From Oceanospirillaceae bacterium (GTDB taxonomy: Bacteria > Pseudomonadota > Gammaproteobacteria > Pseudomonadales > Balneatricaceae), in NCBI GenBank assembly GCA_013215445.1, contig JABSRA010000008.1, positions 1 through 64,000 of the forward strand: a DNA stretch of 64,000 nt. Reading direction: 5' to 3'. The notes under the pieces are model-generated. The model saw only the letters and a list, made by a program, of their open reading frames with translations. It had not been told where the DNA came from and ran no database searches. Both the position numbers and the translations under genes were made by a program. Numbering within the stretch: the first letter of the stretch is position 1; every line of letters starts with the position of its first letter. This document shows positions 29,064 through 36,786 of the stretch, piece by piece.

Positions 29064-30221
29064 ATGTCATCGATTATAATTTTACCGAGGATAATGCAAA
29101 TCGGAGCTGGCGCGAGTGACGCCATCGTCGCAGTCCTTGCCAGTTTAAATTGCCAGCGCCCATTGATCATCACCGACAAAATGATGGTGCAGCTAGGCTA
29201 CGCAGCAAAGATTCAAAATACTTTGTCAGCTGCAGACATCAGCGCCGATGTGTTCGACGATACCGTTCCCGAGCCCACGGTTGCGTCCATTCAAGCCGGT
29301 GTCGAAAAAGTCCGCAGTGGCAGCTATGACAGCATCATTGCCCTCGGTGGCGGCAGTCCAATCGACAGCGCCAAAGCGATCGGTATTTTAGGTAAATTCG
29401 GCGGCGAAATGCGCGATTATAAAGTTCCGCGTATCTGCAATGAAATGGGACTACCTATTATCGCCATCCCCACCACCGCTGGCACAGGCTCTGAGGTGAC
29501 ACGCTTTACCATTATTACCGATGAAAAAACAGATGAAAAGATGCTCTGTGCAGGGGTTGGCTTTATGCCAATCGCCGCGTTAGTCGACTACTCTCTGACG
29601 CTATCCCTACCACCGAGAACCACCGCAGATACCGGTATTGATGCCCTCACCCACGCGATGGAAGCTTATGTCAGCAAGAAAGCCAATGCTTACAGCGACT
29701 CGCAGGCGCTGGCGGCAATGCGCTTGATAGCACCCAATTTACGCGGAGCCTACCACGATGGCAGCAATAAAACGGCGCGCGAGGCAATGATGCTGGGCTC
29801 GACCTTAGCCGGTATTGCGTTTTCTAACGCATCTGTCGCCCTAGTGCACGGCATGAGCCGGCCTATTGGCGCGGCTTTTCACGTACCCCACGGATTGTCC
29901 AACGCGATGCTGCTGCCATCTGTCACTGAGTTCTCCATTCCACACGCCCAACAGCGCTATGCGGATTGCGCTCGGGCAATGGGTGTAGCCAGTGAATTAG
30001 ATGACAATGAGACTGCCAATAAAAACTTACTGGCTGAGTTGCGCGCTTTGAACGATGAGCTGCAGGTACCTACTCTCGCTCAATTTGGCGCCGATAAACA
30101 ACAATTTATGGCGCTATTACCCACCATGGCGAAACAGGCACTCGCCTCGGGTTCTCCCGCAAACAATCCAATCGAACCCAGTGATTCACAGATCATGGCT
30201 ATTTACCGCTCGCTTTGGTAA
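29064..30221 (+). CDS. iron-containing alcohol dehydrogenase
   Basis: 385 residues of the group III (Fe-ADH) family. The NAD-binding region has LGGGSPIDSAKAIG, and the metal site has GIDALTHAMEAYV (Asp and His) followed by VALVHGMSRPIGAAF and HVPHGLSNAMLLP (two His). PTTAGTGSEVTRF is also typical. A strong AGGAGGAGA ribosome-binding site precedes the ATG. It interconverts an alcohol and an aldehyde with NAD(H). Beside a class II aldolase and an acylating aldehyde dehydrogenase it probably handles the C2-C4 aldehyde released by cleavage. Confidence 0.92.
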   Translation: MSSIIILPRIMQIGAGASDAIVAVLASLNCQRPLIITDKMMVQLGYAAKIQNTLSAADISADVFDDTVPEPTVASIQAGVEKVRSGSYDSIIALGGGSPIDSAKAIGILGKFGGEMRDYKVPRICNEMGLPIIAIPTTAGTGSEVTRFTIITDEKTDEKMLCAGVGFMPIAALVDYSLTLSLPPRTTADTGIDALTHAMEAYVSKKANAYSDSQALAAMRLIAPNLRGAYHDGSNKTAREAMMLGSTLAGIAFSNASVALVHGMSRPIGAAFHVPHGLSNAMLLPSVTEFSIPHAQQRYADCARAMGVASELDDNETANKNLLAELRALNDELQVPTLAQFGADKQQFMALLPTMAKQALASGSPANNPIEPSDSQIMAIYRSLW

Positions 30222-30287
30222 GTAGCTGAGTAATGCTCGCAATCATCGACAGCACCAACCAAATTTAAAAAACATCACGGAGTTAAC

Positions 30288-31778
30288 ATGCAAGTCATCG
30301 GTCATTTAATTAACGGCAAAATCTACAGCGATACCAGCCGCGTACAAGACGTTTTCAACCCTTCAACTGGCGAGCCGAGCAAACAGGTCGCACTGGCATC
30401 CGCTGCAACGGTTGAACTGGCGATAGACGCCGCACAACAGGCTTTCCCCGCATGGCGCAACACTCCGGTGGGAAAACGTGCGGCGGTGATGTTCAGATTC
30501 AAACAGCTCTTAGAGGAAAACGCAGACAAAATTTGTCGTTTGATCGGTGAAGAACACGGAAAAATCAGCCACGATGCGGCAGGTGAATTACAGCGCGGCA
30601 TAGAGTGTGTCGAGTACGCCTGTGGCGTCGCCGAGCATTTAAAGGGAGAGCACAGTAAAAACGTCGGCCCCAATATCGATGCCTGGAGCGAATTTCACCC
30701 ACTGGGCGTGGTCACCGGCATCACGCCTTTTAATTTCCCGGCGATGGTTCCACTGTGGATGTATCCTATGGCAATCGCCTGCGGCAATACTTTTGTCCTG
30801 AAGCCCTCAGAGCGCGACCCTAGCTCAACCTTATATATAGCACAGTTACTCGAAGAGGCGGGCCTTCCCGCTGGTGTGATGAATGTCGTCAACGGTGATA
30901 AAGTAGCGGTCGACGTACTGTTATCCGATGAGCGGGTTAAAGCGGTTAGCTTTGTCGGATCAACCCCTATCGCCGAATATATTTACAGCACCGCCACTGC
31001 CAACGGCAAGCGCTGTCAAGCCTTAGGGGGCGCGAAGAACCACGCCATCATCATGCCCGATGCGGACATGGACAACGCGGTCAATCAACTTCTGGGAGCG
31101 GCCTTCGGTTCATCTGGCGAACGCTGTATGGCACTATCGGTCGCCGTCGCGGTGGGAGATGCGGCCGCAGATAGTTTAGTCGAAAAAATGAGTGTGGCGA
31201 TGCAGAAGCTTAAAGTCGGCGCCTACAGTGATAGCAGTAATGATTTTGGACCTGTGATCACCCGTGCCCACCAGCAAAAAGTTGTCGCTTATATCGACAG
31301 TGCCGAACAAGATGGTGCCAAGGTTGTCGTCGATGGGAGATCTCCACAAGTGGCTGGCTTCAGCGATGGTTATTTTGTGGGTGCGACCTTGTTAGACTCT
31401 GTAACCACCAAGATGCAAAGCTATAGAGAAGAAATATTTGGCCCGGTACTGCAAGTGGTCAGAGTGGACACTATGGACCAGGCCATGCAGCTGATCAATG
31501 ATCACGAGTATGGCAACGGTACTTGTATCTTTACCCGAGATGGAGAGGCGGCCCGCTACTTCAGCGACAACATTCAAGTGGGAATGGTCGGGATCAACGT
31601 ACCACTGCCGGTTCCCGTGGCCTACCATAGTTTCGGCGGGTGGAAGCGTTCACTGTTTGGTGATTTGCATGCCTATGGGCCCGATGCCGTGCGTTTCTAC
31701 ACTAAGCGTAAAACCATCACCCAGCGCTGGCCATCAGCCGGTCTGCGAGAAGGAGTCAGTTTTTCATTCCCTAGTTAG
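30288..31778 (+). CDS. CoA-acylating (semi)aldehyde dehydrogenase, MmsA/IolA type
   Basis: 496 residues. FNFPAMVPLWMYPMAIACGN, ALGGAKNHAIIMPDAD, the catalytic cysteine in SGERCMAL and the C-terminal PVPVAYHSFGGWKRSLFGD are hallmarks of methylmalonate-semialdehyde dehydrogenases, which convert (methyl)malonate semialdehyde to propionyl-CoA or acetyl-CoA with NAD and CoA. It lies 66 bp after the Fe-ADH gene, in the same direction, with a CGGAG ribosome-binding site. In this cassette it could convert a three- or four-carbon semialdehyde to an acyl-CoA. The exact substrate is open. Confidence 0.9.
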   Translation: MQVIGHLINGKIYSDTSRVQDVFNPSTGEPSKQVALASAATVELAIDAAQQAFPAWRNTPVGKRAAVMFRFKQLLEENADKICRLIGEEHGKISHDAAGELQRGIECVEYACGVAEHLKGEHSKNVGPNIDAWSEFHPLGVVTGITPFNFPAMVPLWMYPMAIACGNTFVLKPSERDPSSTLYIAQLLEEAGLPAGVMNVVNGDKVAVDVLLSDERVKAVSFVGSTPIAEYIYSTATANGKRCQALGGAKNHAIIMPDADMDNAVNQLLGAAFGSSGERCMALSVAVAVGDAAADSLVEKMSVAMQKLKVGAYSDSSNDFGPVITRAHQQKVVAYIDSAEQDGAKVVVDGRSPQVAGFSDGYFVGATLLDSVTTKMQSYREEIFGPVLQVVRVDTMDQAMQLINDHEYGNGTCIFTRDGEAARYFSDNIQVGMVGINVPLPVPVAYHSFGGWKRSLFGDLHAYGPDAVRFYTKRKTITQRWPSAGLREGVSFSFPS

Positions 31779-31916
31779 TCGATTAATGCTAAGTTCGCTG
31801 TCGCGTACATGCTAATAAGGCCAATTATGCTCGCGGGTGCACAGTAGCACCCCATTCTCGTTGCTATCGATTTTCACTGGGCACAGACTTTAAGCGCCAA
31901 ACAAAGTCTGTGTAGC

Positions 31917-31995
31917 TATTTCCAGGTAGGCAACCCGCCCACCTGTAATCGATGCTCTGTACGCCAGAGGCATGTTGGATTTGTTAGCATCTTCT
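31917..31995. repeat. diverged partial copy of the MITE-like repeat
   Basis: The stretch from AGGTAGGCAACCCGCCC through CTGTACGCCAGAGGC to TTGGATTTGTTAGC parallels the right part of copy 2 (27270-27355: GGCAACCAGCCCGCC, CCTGTACGCCAGGGGC, TTGGGACTTGTTCG) in the same order. Identity is moderate, so this is a decayed fragment. It lies between mmsA and the IclR gene. Confidence 0.45.
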
Positions 31996-32031
31996 GCAGC
32001 ATTAAACTTAACCGACGACTAAGAGACTATA

Positions 32032-32823
32032 ATGAGCAAAGCCGCCAGGGAAAAAGGATCTTCGATCACCCGTGTATTGGAAATTATTGAGATAGTTTCT
32101 AAAGCTGATCGCCCTATGTCCCCCGCTGACTTAGCCTTTCATTTAGACATTCCAAAACCCAGCATTCACCGCCTGCTCAATCAATTGCAAGCTGAAGACT
32201 TCATTCAGCTCAACATGCGCGGTTTGGTCGTGCCTGGCAATCGCATGCAGAGTATCGCCTTAGGGGTACTTTACAACAACCGCTTTAAAGCGTTGCGCCA
32301 AGCTATTTTAGCCCAGCTAACCGAGCAAATTGGCGAGACCTGCGGTATTTCCATTCCCAATGGCGCCGATATGATTTATTACGACAGAGTACAAAACGCC
32401 AGCCCTATCCAAGTGCATTTACCCATTGGCAGTCACACCCCTATCAGCGCCACTGCCAGCGGAAAGCTCTATTTGAGTTCTCTGTCCAAAACACGCTGCC
32501 AAAAAATCATTGAAAAAATGCCACTACAGCGCTACGCGAGAAACACCATCACCCAAGTTGAGGCATTACACGCGGATATACAGCAGATAAAACGCTCGGG
32601 TATCGCCACTGACAATGAAGAGTTTATCGATGGGATGGTCGCTATCGCGGTCCCTATCCAAAATGCCCAGGGGAAATTATTTGCCTGTCTTTTCGCCCAT
32701 GCGCCGGTGATTCGGATGAGCTTAGCGCAATTACTGACGTTTGCTCCCCGCTTAGAAGAGGCGGCGCTTGAACTTGCAGAACTTCTCGATGACAACGCAT
32801 CCAACTCCGAACTGCTCAAGTAA
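32032..32823 (+). CDS. IclR-family transcriptional regulator
   Basis: 263 residues. The N-terminal winged helix (SSITRVLEIIEIVSKADRPM and PADLAFHLDIPKPSIHRLLN) is followed by the IclR effector domain (about 85-250) with GSHTPISATASGKLYLSSLS, the usual ligand-pocket segment. IclR proteins generally control adjacent catabolic operons and bind small carboxylates or aromatic or sugar-derived acids. It is the last gene of the plus-strand cassette and probably regulates the class II aldolase/Fe-ADH/MmsA genes. Confidence 0.92.
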   Translation: MSKAAREKGSSITRVLEIIEIVSKADRPMSPADLAFHLDIPKPSIHRLLNQLQAEDFIQLNMRGLVVPGNRMQSIALGVLYNNRFKALRQAILAQLTEQIGETCGISIPNGADMIYYDRVQNASPIQVHLPIGSHTPISATASGKLYLSSLSKTRCQKIIEKMPLQRYARNTITQVEALHADIQQIKRSGIATDNEEFIDGMVAIAVPIQNAQGKLFACLFAHAPVIRMSLAQLLTFAPRLEEAALELAELLDDNASNSELLK

Positions 32824-32973
32824 TTTTTTTCATCTGCAGATGGGATATTTTGCGACAGACACTGTTGCTCTTGCACTGCTGCCGATCAGGTAACAATTGA
32901 CGACAAGATCATCAGCGCCAACAGTCATCGTCGAGCCACAATCCTTGCAGCATCACTCTTACCCTTGGTTATG

Positions 32974-33657
32974 TTAAATAATAAAGGTTTCACCCATCGC
33001 ATTTCGTGACATGGGTTTATCAACGGGGGTGGCTAAGAGTGTATCTCTGAAATAGGGGAACAGTAATCTTTCAAACTCCCCCACTTGGTTGAATGCTGGA
33101 TCTAGCCATTTATCAATAATAGTTTGGTCGCTATGGGGTAAAAATAATGGCGTTGATTTAGAGTGAATGCCCTGCCAGGTAGAGTGAGGAGGTAAAGTTA
33201 TCACTGAGCAAGAGTACACGATCTCAGCTGTTGCTCGGTTCCTCCACTCTTTGAATAAACCACCTAGTGCAAATGCTGTGTGCTGGGGCTCTATGAAGTG
33301 GTATTTTCGATCCTTTTTAGCACCTTCACCTTCCACTATTCCCGTCGCAGGAACAATACAACGGCTCTTCCTGAACAATTGATATCCCGCTGAATTTCTA
33401 ACCTTCAACTTATCAGCTCGGGTATTGAAAGATGTGTATCGGCTTGGTTTTAAGTTCTCATCTAGCAGTAACCACCAGATCGCAGCAACCGGAATACGTT
33501 CGCCCTCTCTACTGATAATGATATCAATAGAGGTCGCTGGGCCCGATCCAAGATTGTCTCTAAATAGTGGTAACGGTTGATCACTATCTAGCTGGAGTTC
33601 TTGGAATAAGCTGGTAGCTTTAACCGATGATTTTCTAAATTCTATAAATCCGCACAT
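32974..33657 (-). CDS. SRAP-domain protein (YedK/HMCES family)
   Basis: 227 residues. The family's catalytic Cys2 is present (MCGF after Met removal), with the NTRADKL motif (Asn), VEGEG in place of the usual YEW-type Glu motif, and GIHSKSTPLFLP in place of the HxRMP motif (His). SRAP proteins form a thiazolidine cross-link with abasic sites in single-stranded DNA and protect replication. The variant Glu and His motifs still keep the catalytic residues. No LexA box was noticed directly upstream. It sits at the boundary between the catabolic cassette and accessory DNA. Confidence 0.88.
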   Translation of the reverse strand: MCGFIEFRKSSVKATSLFQELQLDSDQPLPLFRDNLGSGPATSIDIIISREGERIPVAAIWWLLLDENLKPSRYTSFNTRADKLKVRNSAGYQLFRKSRCIVPATGIVEGEGAKKDRKYHFIEPQHTAFALGGLFKEWRNRATAEIVYSCSVITLPPHSTWQGIHSKSTPLFLPHSDQTIIDKWLDPAFNQVGEFERLLFPYFRDTLLATPVDKPMSRNAMGETFII

Positions 33658-33842
33658 AGCTAGAACTTACCATGAATGGGTCTAGTCCTACCTATTAAAT
33701 TTTGTGCACACACAAAAACGCCCTGAAAAGGTGGTAGGGGCATACTAAATTTGGCCACCTAAAAAGAGTTAACTAGCGAGAGCAAATAACAAATTAGAAG
33801 TGACTTAGAAAGCGGCATAATAATATGGAATACGCAGGTACC

Positions 33843-34010
33843 TAGCCCGGATATTGCACCCAATAGCTCGTATTCTAGCTTGCTCCTTGTTTTTACAGAC
33901 TTTTATTTCTCAATCAACCGTACACACCAGAACGGCGTTCAATCGAAAAAAATCCTGGAAAAACAACTAGCGGCGCCATCATCACGGCATTGCATGCAAT
34001 ATCCGGGCTA
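33843..34010. mobile_element. 168-bp inverted-repeat element (MITE-like)
   Basis: Perfect 16-bp terminal inverted repeats TAGCCCGGATATTGCA (33843-33858) and its complement (33995-34010) enclose about 136 bp of non-coding DNA. The right end continues inward as a partial palindrome around TGCATGCA. The termini match the palindrome at 5779-5810 next to recX. No open reading frame is inside. It lies at the edge of the accessory region. Confidence 0.65.
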
Positions 34011-34035
34011 GTAAACTGGGCAAGCTAAAACGGTA

Positions 34036-34272
34036 TCAAACCCCCATAAGTTCGAAGCGGAAAACAAACTTCTTAGTAACGTCACGCGGTTTCCTCCCTT
34101 GATGCCTATCAGACATCTGCTTTCTGGTTATGCCGATATAGCGGATTCTATGGTGGCAGATATCTGATAACCCTAAACAGACCAGATAAATTTTTTCATC
34201 AGAACGATGCCGAGTCCGCAATGTAGAAGACTCTACGATTTTGGTGTGAAATGGATTATCACACGGCCTCAA
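34036..34272 (-). CDS. short GIY-YIG-like protein or fragment
   Basis: 78 residues from a TTG start that overlaps the end of the glycosyltransferase gene. The stretch KIYLVCLGL ... RIRYIGITRKQMSDRH resembles the N-terminal half of a GIY-YIG endonuclease module (two short strands, then YIGxT and a conserved Arg). Intact domains are about 90 residues with a downstream Glu that is not seen here. It is probably a truncated gene or a small protein read by coupling; expression is uncertain. Confidence 0.35.
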   Translation of the reverse strand: MRPCDNPFHTKIVESSTLRTRHRSDEKIYLVCLGLSDICHHRIRYIGITRKQMSDRHQGRKPRDVTKKFVFRFELMGV

Positions 34273-35431
34273 TCATTTCGGAGAGTTTTGCTGCTTGAGC
34301 TTCAAGCGTAAAAAGAGCCTCGACACGTTTACGTCCCGCCAATCCCATAGCGCGGAGCGCTGGTTCGGATTTTGTGGTGATCGTTCTTATCGCTGCGCCA
34401 AGTGCTAAGTGATCTCCGGGCTCCACCAGAATACCGGTCTCTTGCGTCACCATTTCTTTCACGCCCATGTATGTCGTCGATATTACCGGCAGTCCCATAG
34501 CCATAGCCTCTTTAACCACCAACGGACCTGTATCGCGGCTGCCATCTGGAGCGGTCTTGAACGGCAGAATGACAGCCGCATATGAGGGACCATTGCTACT
34601 GATCCACGCCCCGTCCTGACTGCCCAGAAAACGTACTTTGTGACCACGTTGCCGAATAAGCAAAACGGCCCTTTTCTCTAGATCGTTTCGCAAGGGGCCA
34701 TCACCGATGATATCCACATTTATAATTTCGCGCTGGGGGACATTTTCTAATGCCTGCATGATATCTTCGACACCCTTTTGCGGCACCAACCTACCGACGA
34801 ATAACAATCTACCGTTTGAAGATTGCCCTGCTGGGCGAGGAGTAAATCGTGCGGGGTTGGTGCCGCAGGCGATACTCACGACTTCGGCATTCGGCTGAAT
34901 GCGTTTCAGATCACCTGCGAGATCACAACAGACAGCGATGACCTTGTCTGCAGCGGCAAGCTTCGCTGGGAGATCCTCTGGCTCCGCATAAACATCGTGA
35001 CCATGGCAAGTAAAGGACATGGGAATTCCAGCTAGCCGTGCTGCGACGATAGCATGAGCAGCTCCGCCACCCGCAAAATGCGCGTGAACATGACCGCAAT
35101 TGTGCACAATTAACTCGCCCGCCAACTTCGCGGCATTCCATAACAATGATGCACGGCCCAATAACCTCTGGCTGTGGACAAAACTCAGAGCACGATGGCA
35201 ACCGCAACAACGCAGCAGCCCAATCTTATTGATACGGCGCGCCGGGATGTCGCCAACGCAAAGGAACTTCTTAGCGAGCTCAATATCTTCAGGTTGCGCC
35301 ATCCCTTTATGAGTCCGAAAAACGAAAGGAACAATGTGATGGCCACGCTTCTCCATGGCTCTGATCTCATTGCCGATGAACGTCTCAGAGAGTATTGGAA
35401 AGTCATTAATGACGTATGCGATGGTTTTCAT
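34259..35431 (-). CDS. glycosyltransferase family 4
   Basis: 390 residues, GT-B fold. The N-terminal half has SETFIGNEIRAMEKRGH and AHFAGGGAAHAIVAARLAG with FTCHGHDVY. The C-terminal nucleotide-sugar domain has LLFVGRLVPQKGVEDIMQAL and the retaining-enzyme motif region GPLVVKEAMAMGLPVIST. It would transfer a sugar in exopolysaccharide or glycolipid synthesis. It is divergent from a GT2 gene 99 bp away. No polymerase, flippase or sugar-nucleotide genes are nearby, so the pair looks like a small transferred module. Confidence 0.9.
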   Translation of the reverse strand: MKTIAYVINDFPILSETFIGNEIRAMEKRGHHIVPFVFRTHKGMAQPEDIELAKKFLCVGDIPARRINKIGLLRCCGCHRALSFVHSQRLLGRASLLWNAAKLAGELIVHNCGHVHAHFAGGGAAHAIVAARLAGIPMSFTCHGHDVYAEPEDLPAKLAAADKVIAVCCDLAGDLKRIQPNAEVVSIACGTNPARFTPRPAGQSSNGRLLFVGRLVPQKGVEDIMQALENVPQREIINVDIIGDGPLRNDLEKRAVLLIRQRGHKVRFLGSQDGAWISSNGPSYAAVILPFKTAPDGSRDTGPLVVKEAMAMGLPVISTTYMGVKEMVTQETGILVEPGDHLALGAAIRTITTKSEPALRAMGLAGRKRVEALFTLEAQAAKLSEMIEAV

Positions 35432-35480
35432 CGGTAAAGTCCTATCTTTTTGATTCGGTATGGTCCTTGCAAGACATAAG

Positions 35481-35508
35481 CCAGAAACCAGAAACCAGAA
35501 ACCAGAAT
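35481..35508. repeat. four tandem copies of a 7-bp repeat
   Basis: CCAGAAA occurs three times and CCAGAAT once, head to tail, in the 99-bp region between the two divergent glycosyltransferase genes, ending 22 bp before the GT2 start codon. Short repeats at this position can slip and change promoter spacing, though four units is a low copy number. Confidence 0.85.
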
Positions 35509-35530
35509 ATTCTCAGAGAGGATAACGTAG

Positions 35531-36460
35531 ATGAAACCACCCTGTTGCTCCGTTGTTGTACCTACTTACAACACCCTCAGTCATCTTCCAGCCGCGCTTG
35601 CCTCAGTAATGGCTCAGAATGTGGAGGACATCGAAGTTCTCGTCTGTGATGACGGATCAAACGATGGAACTGCTCAGTGGTTGGCCAAAGTTGCTGCCAA
35701 AATGCCAAATCTAAAAATCTTCGAAGGCGGTGGTTTGGGGCCCGCGCATGCACGTAACATATTAATCTCAGTGGCAAACTCAAACTTGATAGCGTTTTTA
35801 GATGCTGACGATTTCTGGTGGCCCAACAAACTGAAGAACGAGATCGAGTTCCACCGGCGTGAGCCCGGGATCGCGCTGACATTTACGGATTATCTGCACG
35901 TGGATCCAAATGGTAGATTGTATGGAACTGCATTTGATTACTGGAGACCTAAGTTCATCGACCGTAGCAGAAACGGATTTATTCGCCTCGAACACCCTCT
36001 AGAAAATTTACTTTCAATTAATGTAATTGGCACTTCATGCTGCGTCGCAAAACGAGAGTATTTGCAAAATGCGAATGGCTTCTCTACCCATTTGGCCTCG
36101 GCAGAAGACTGGGACTTGTGGTTGCGTCTAGCAGAGAGGAACGATGTTGCAGTAAGCGCAAGTGTCACGATGAGCTATTTAATGCGCACAGGCGGCGAAA
36201 CCTCAAACCGTAAAGCGCGTATCAATGCGATGCAGTCGATTATCCAAACATACGCCTTTGCAGATATCCCTCCTCACAAGCGCCGCATGGCTCAGTCTCG
36301 AGTATCGACAGCTATCGCCGAGTTTGAAAGCATTAAGGGCAATAATTTCAATGCATTTCTTGGGGCTTTTCATGCCCTGCGTCTCTATCCTACGTGTCGC
36401 AATGCGTGGTTTGCTTTGGTCTGTCTCCAGCAATCTATGTTGGCGTTTCAGAAACCTTGA
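35531..36460 (+). CDS. glycosyltransferase family 2
   Basis: 309 residues, GT-A fold. The start CSVVVPTYNTLSHLPAALAS is the family's nucleotide-binding strand and helix, with VLVCDDGSNDGT and the DxD-type LIAFLDADDFWWPNK. A later AEDWDLWLRLAE segment is the acceptor/catalytic-base region (ED). It would transfer a sugar from a nucleotide donor to a surface polysaccharide or glycolipid. The C-terminus has a short helical tail with no membrane span. Confidence 0.9.
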   Translation: MKPPCCSVVVPTYNTLSHLPAALASVMAQNVEDIEVLVCDDGSNDGTAQWLAKVAAKMPNLKIFEGGGLGPAHARNILISVANSNLIAFLDADDFWWPNKLKNEIEFHRREPGIALTFTDYLHVDPNGRLYGTAFDYWRPKFIDRSRNGFIRLEHPLENLLSINVIGTSCCVAKREYLQNANGFSTHLASAEDWDLWLRLAERNDVAVSASVTMSYLMRTGGETSNRKARINAMQSIIQTYAFADIPPHKRRMAQSRVSTAIAEFESIKGNNFNAFLGAFHALRLYPTCRNAWFALVCLQQSMLAFQKP

Positions 36461-36786
36461 AGAAGGTTGAGCGTTACGCCAAAAAGAGTGAACCGACAGC
36501 GCCTCGCCGCCACTATCCAGTTTCACGGCCTACCCAATTCCACGGTCTGCCCAGTCAGACGGGCAAGATGCACTGAGTGTAATCACACCATCCTTGAACC
36601 TATAGCAGAACCTATAGGACAGGCGCGTATTAGAACGATTTCACCTAAGGATCCTCCATTCAAAGTGCTATATCCTGTTGTCCGTTTAACACTCCCCTAG
36701 ATACATCTATTAATGCTAACCCTCGAAGCTACGACAAACACATTGACATAAACCATGGGTCGGGGTGTGCGTTATTTCAGCTAAAT
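36461..36786. other. intergenic, nothing recognised
   Basis: About 325 bp between the GT2 gene and the convergent multicopper oxidase gene. Short open frames here have no recognisable features. No repeat or RNA was recognised. Confidence 0.45.
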
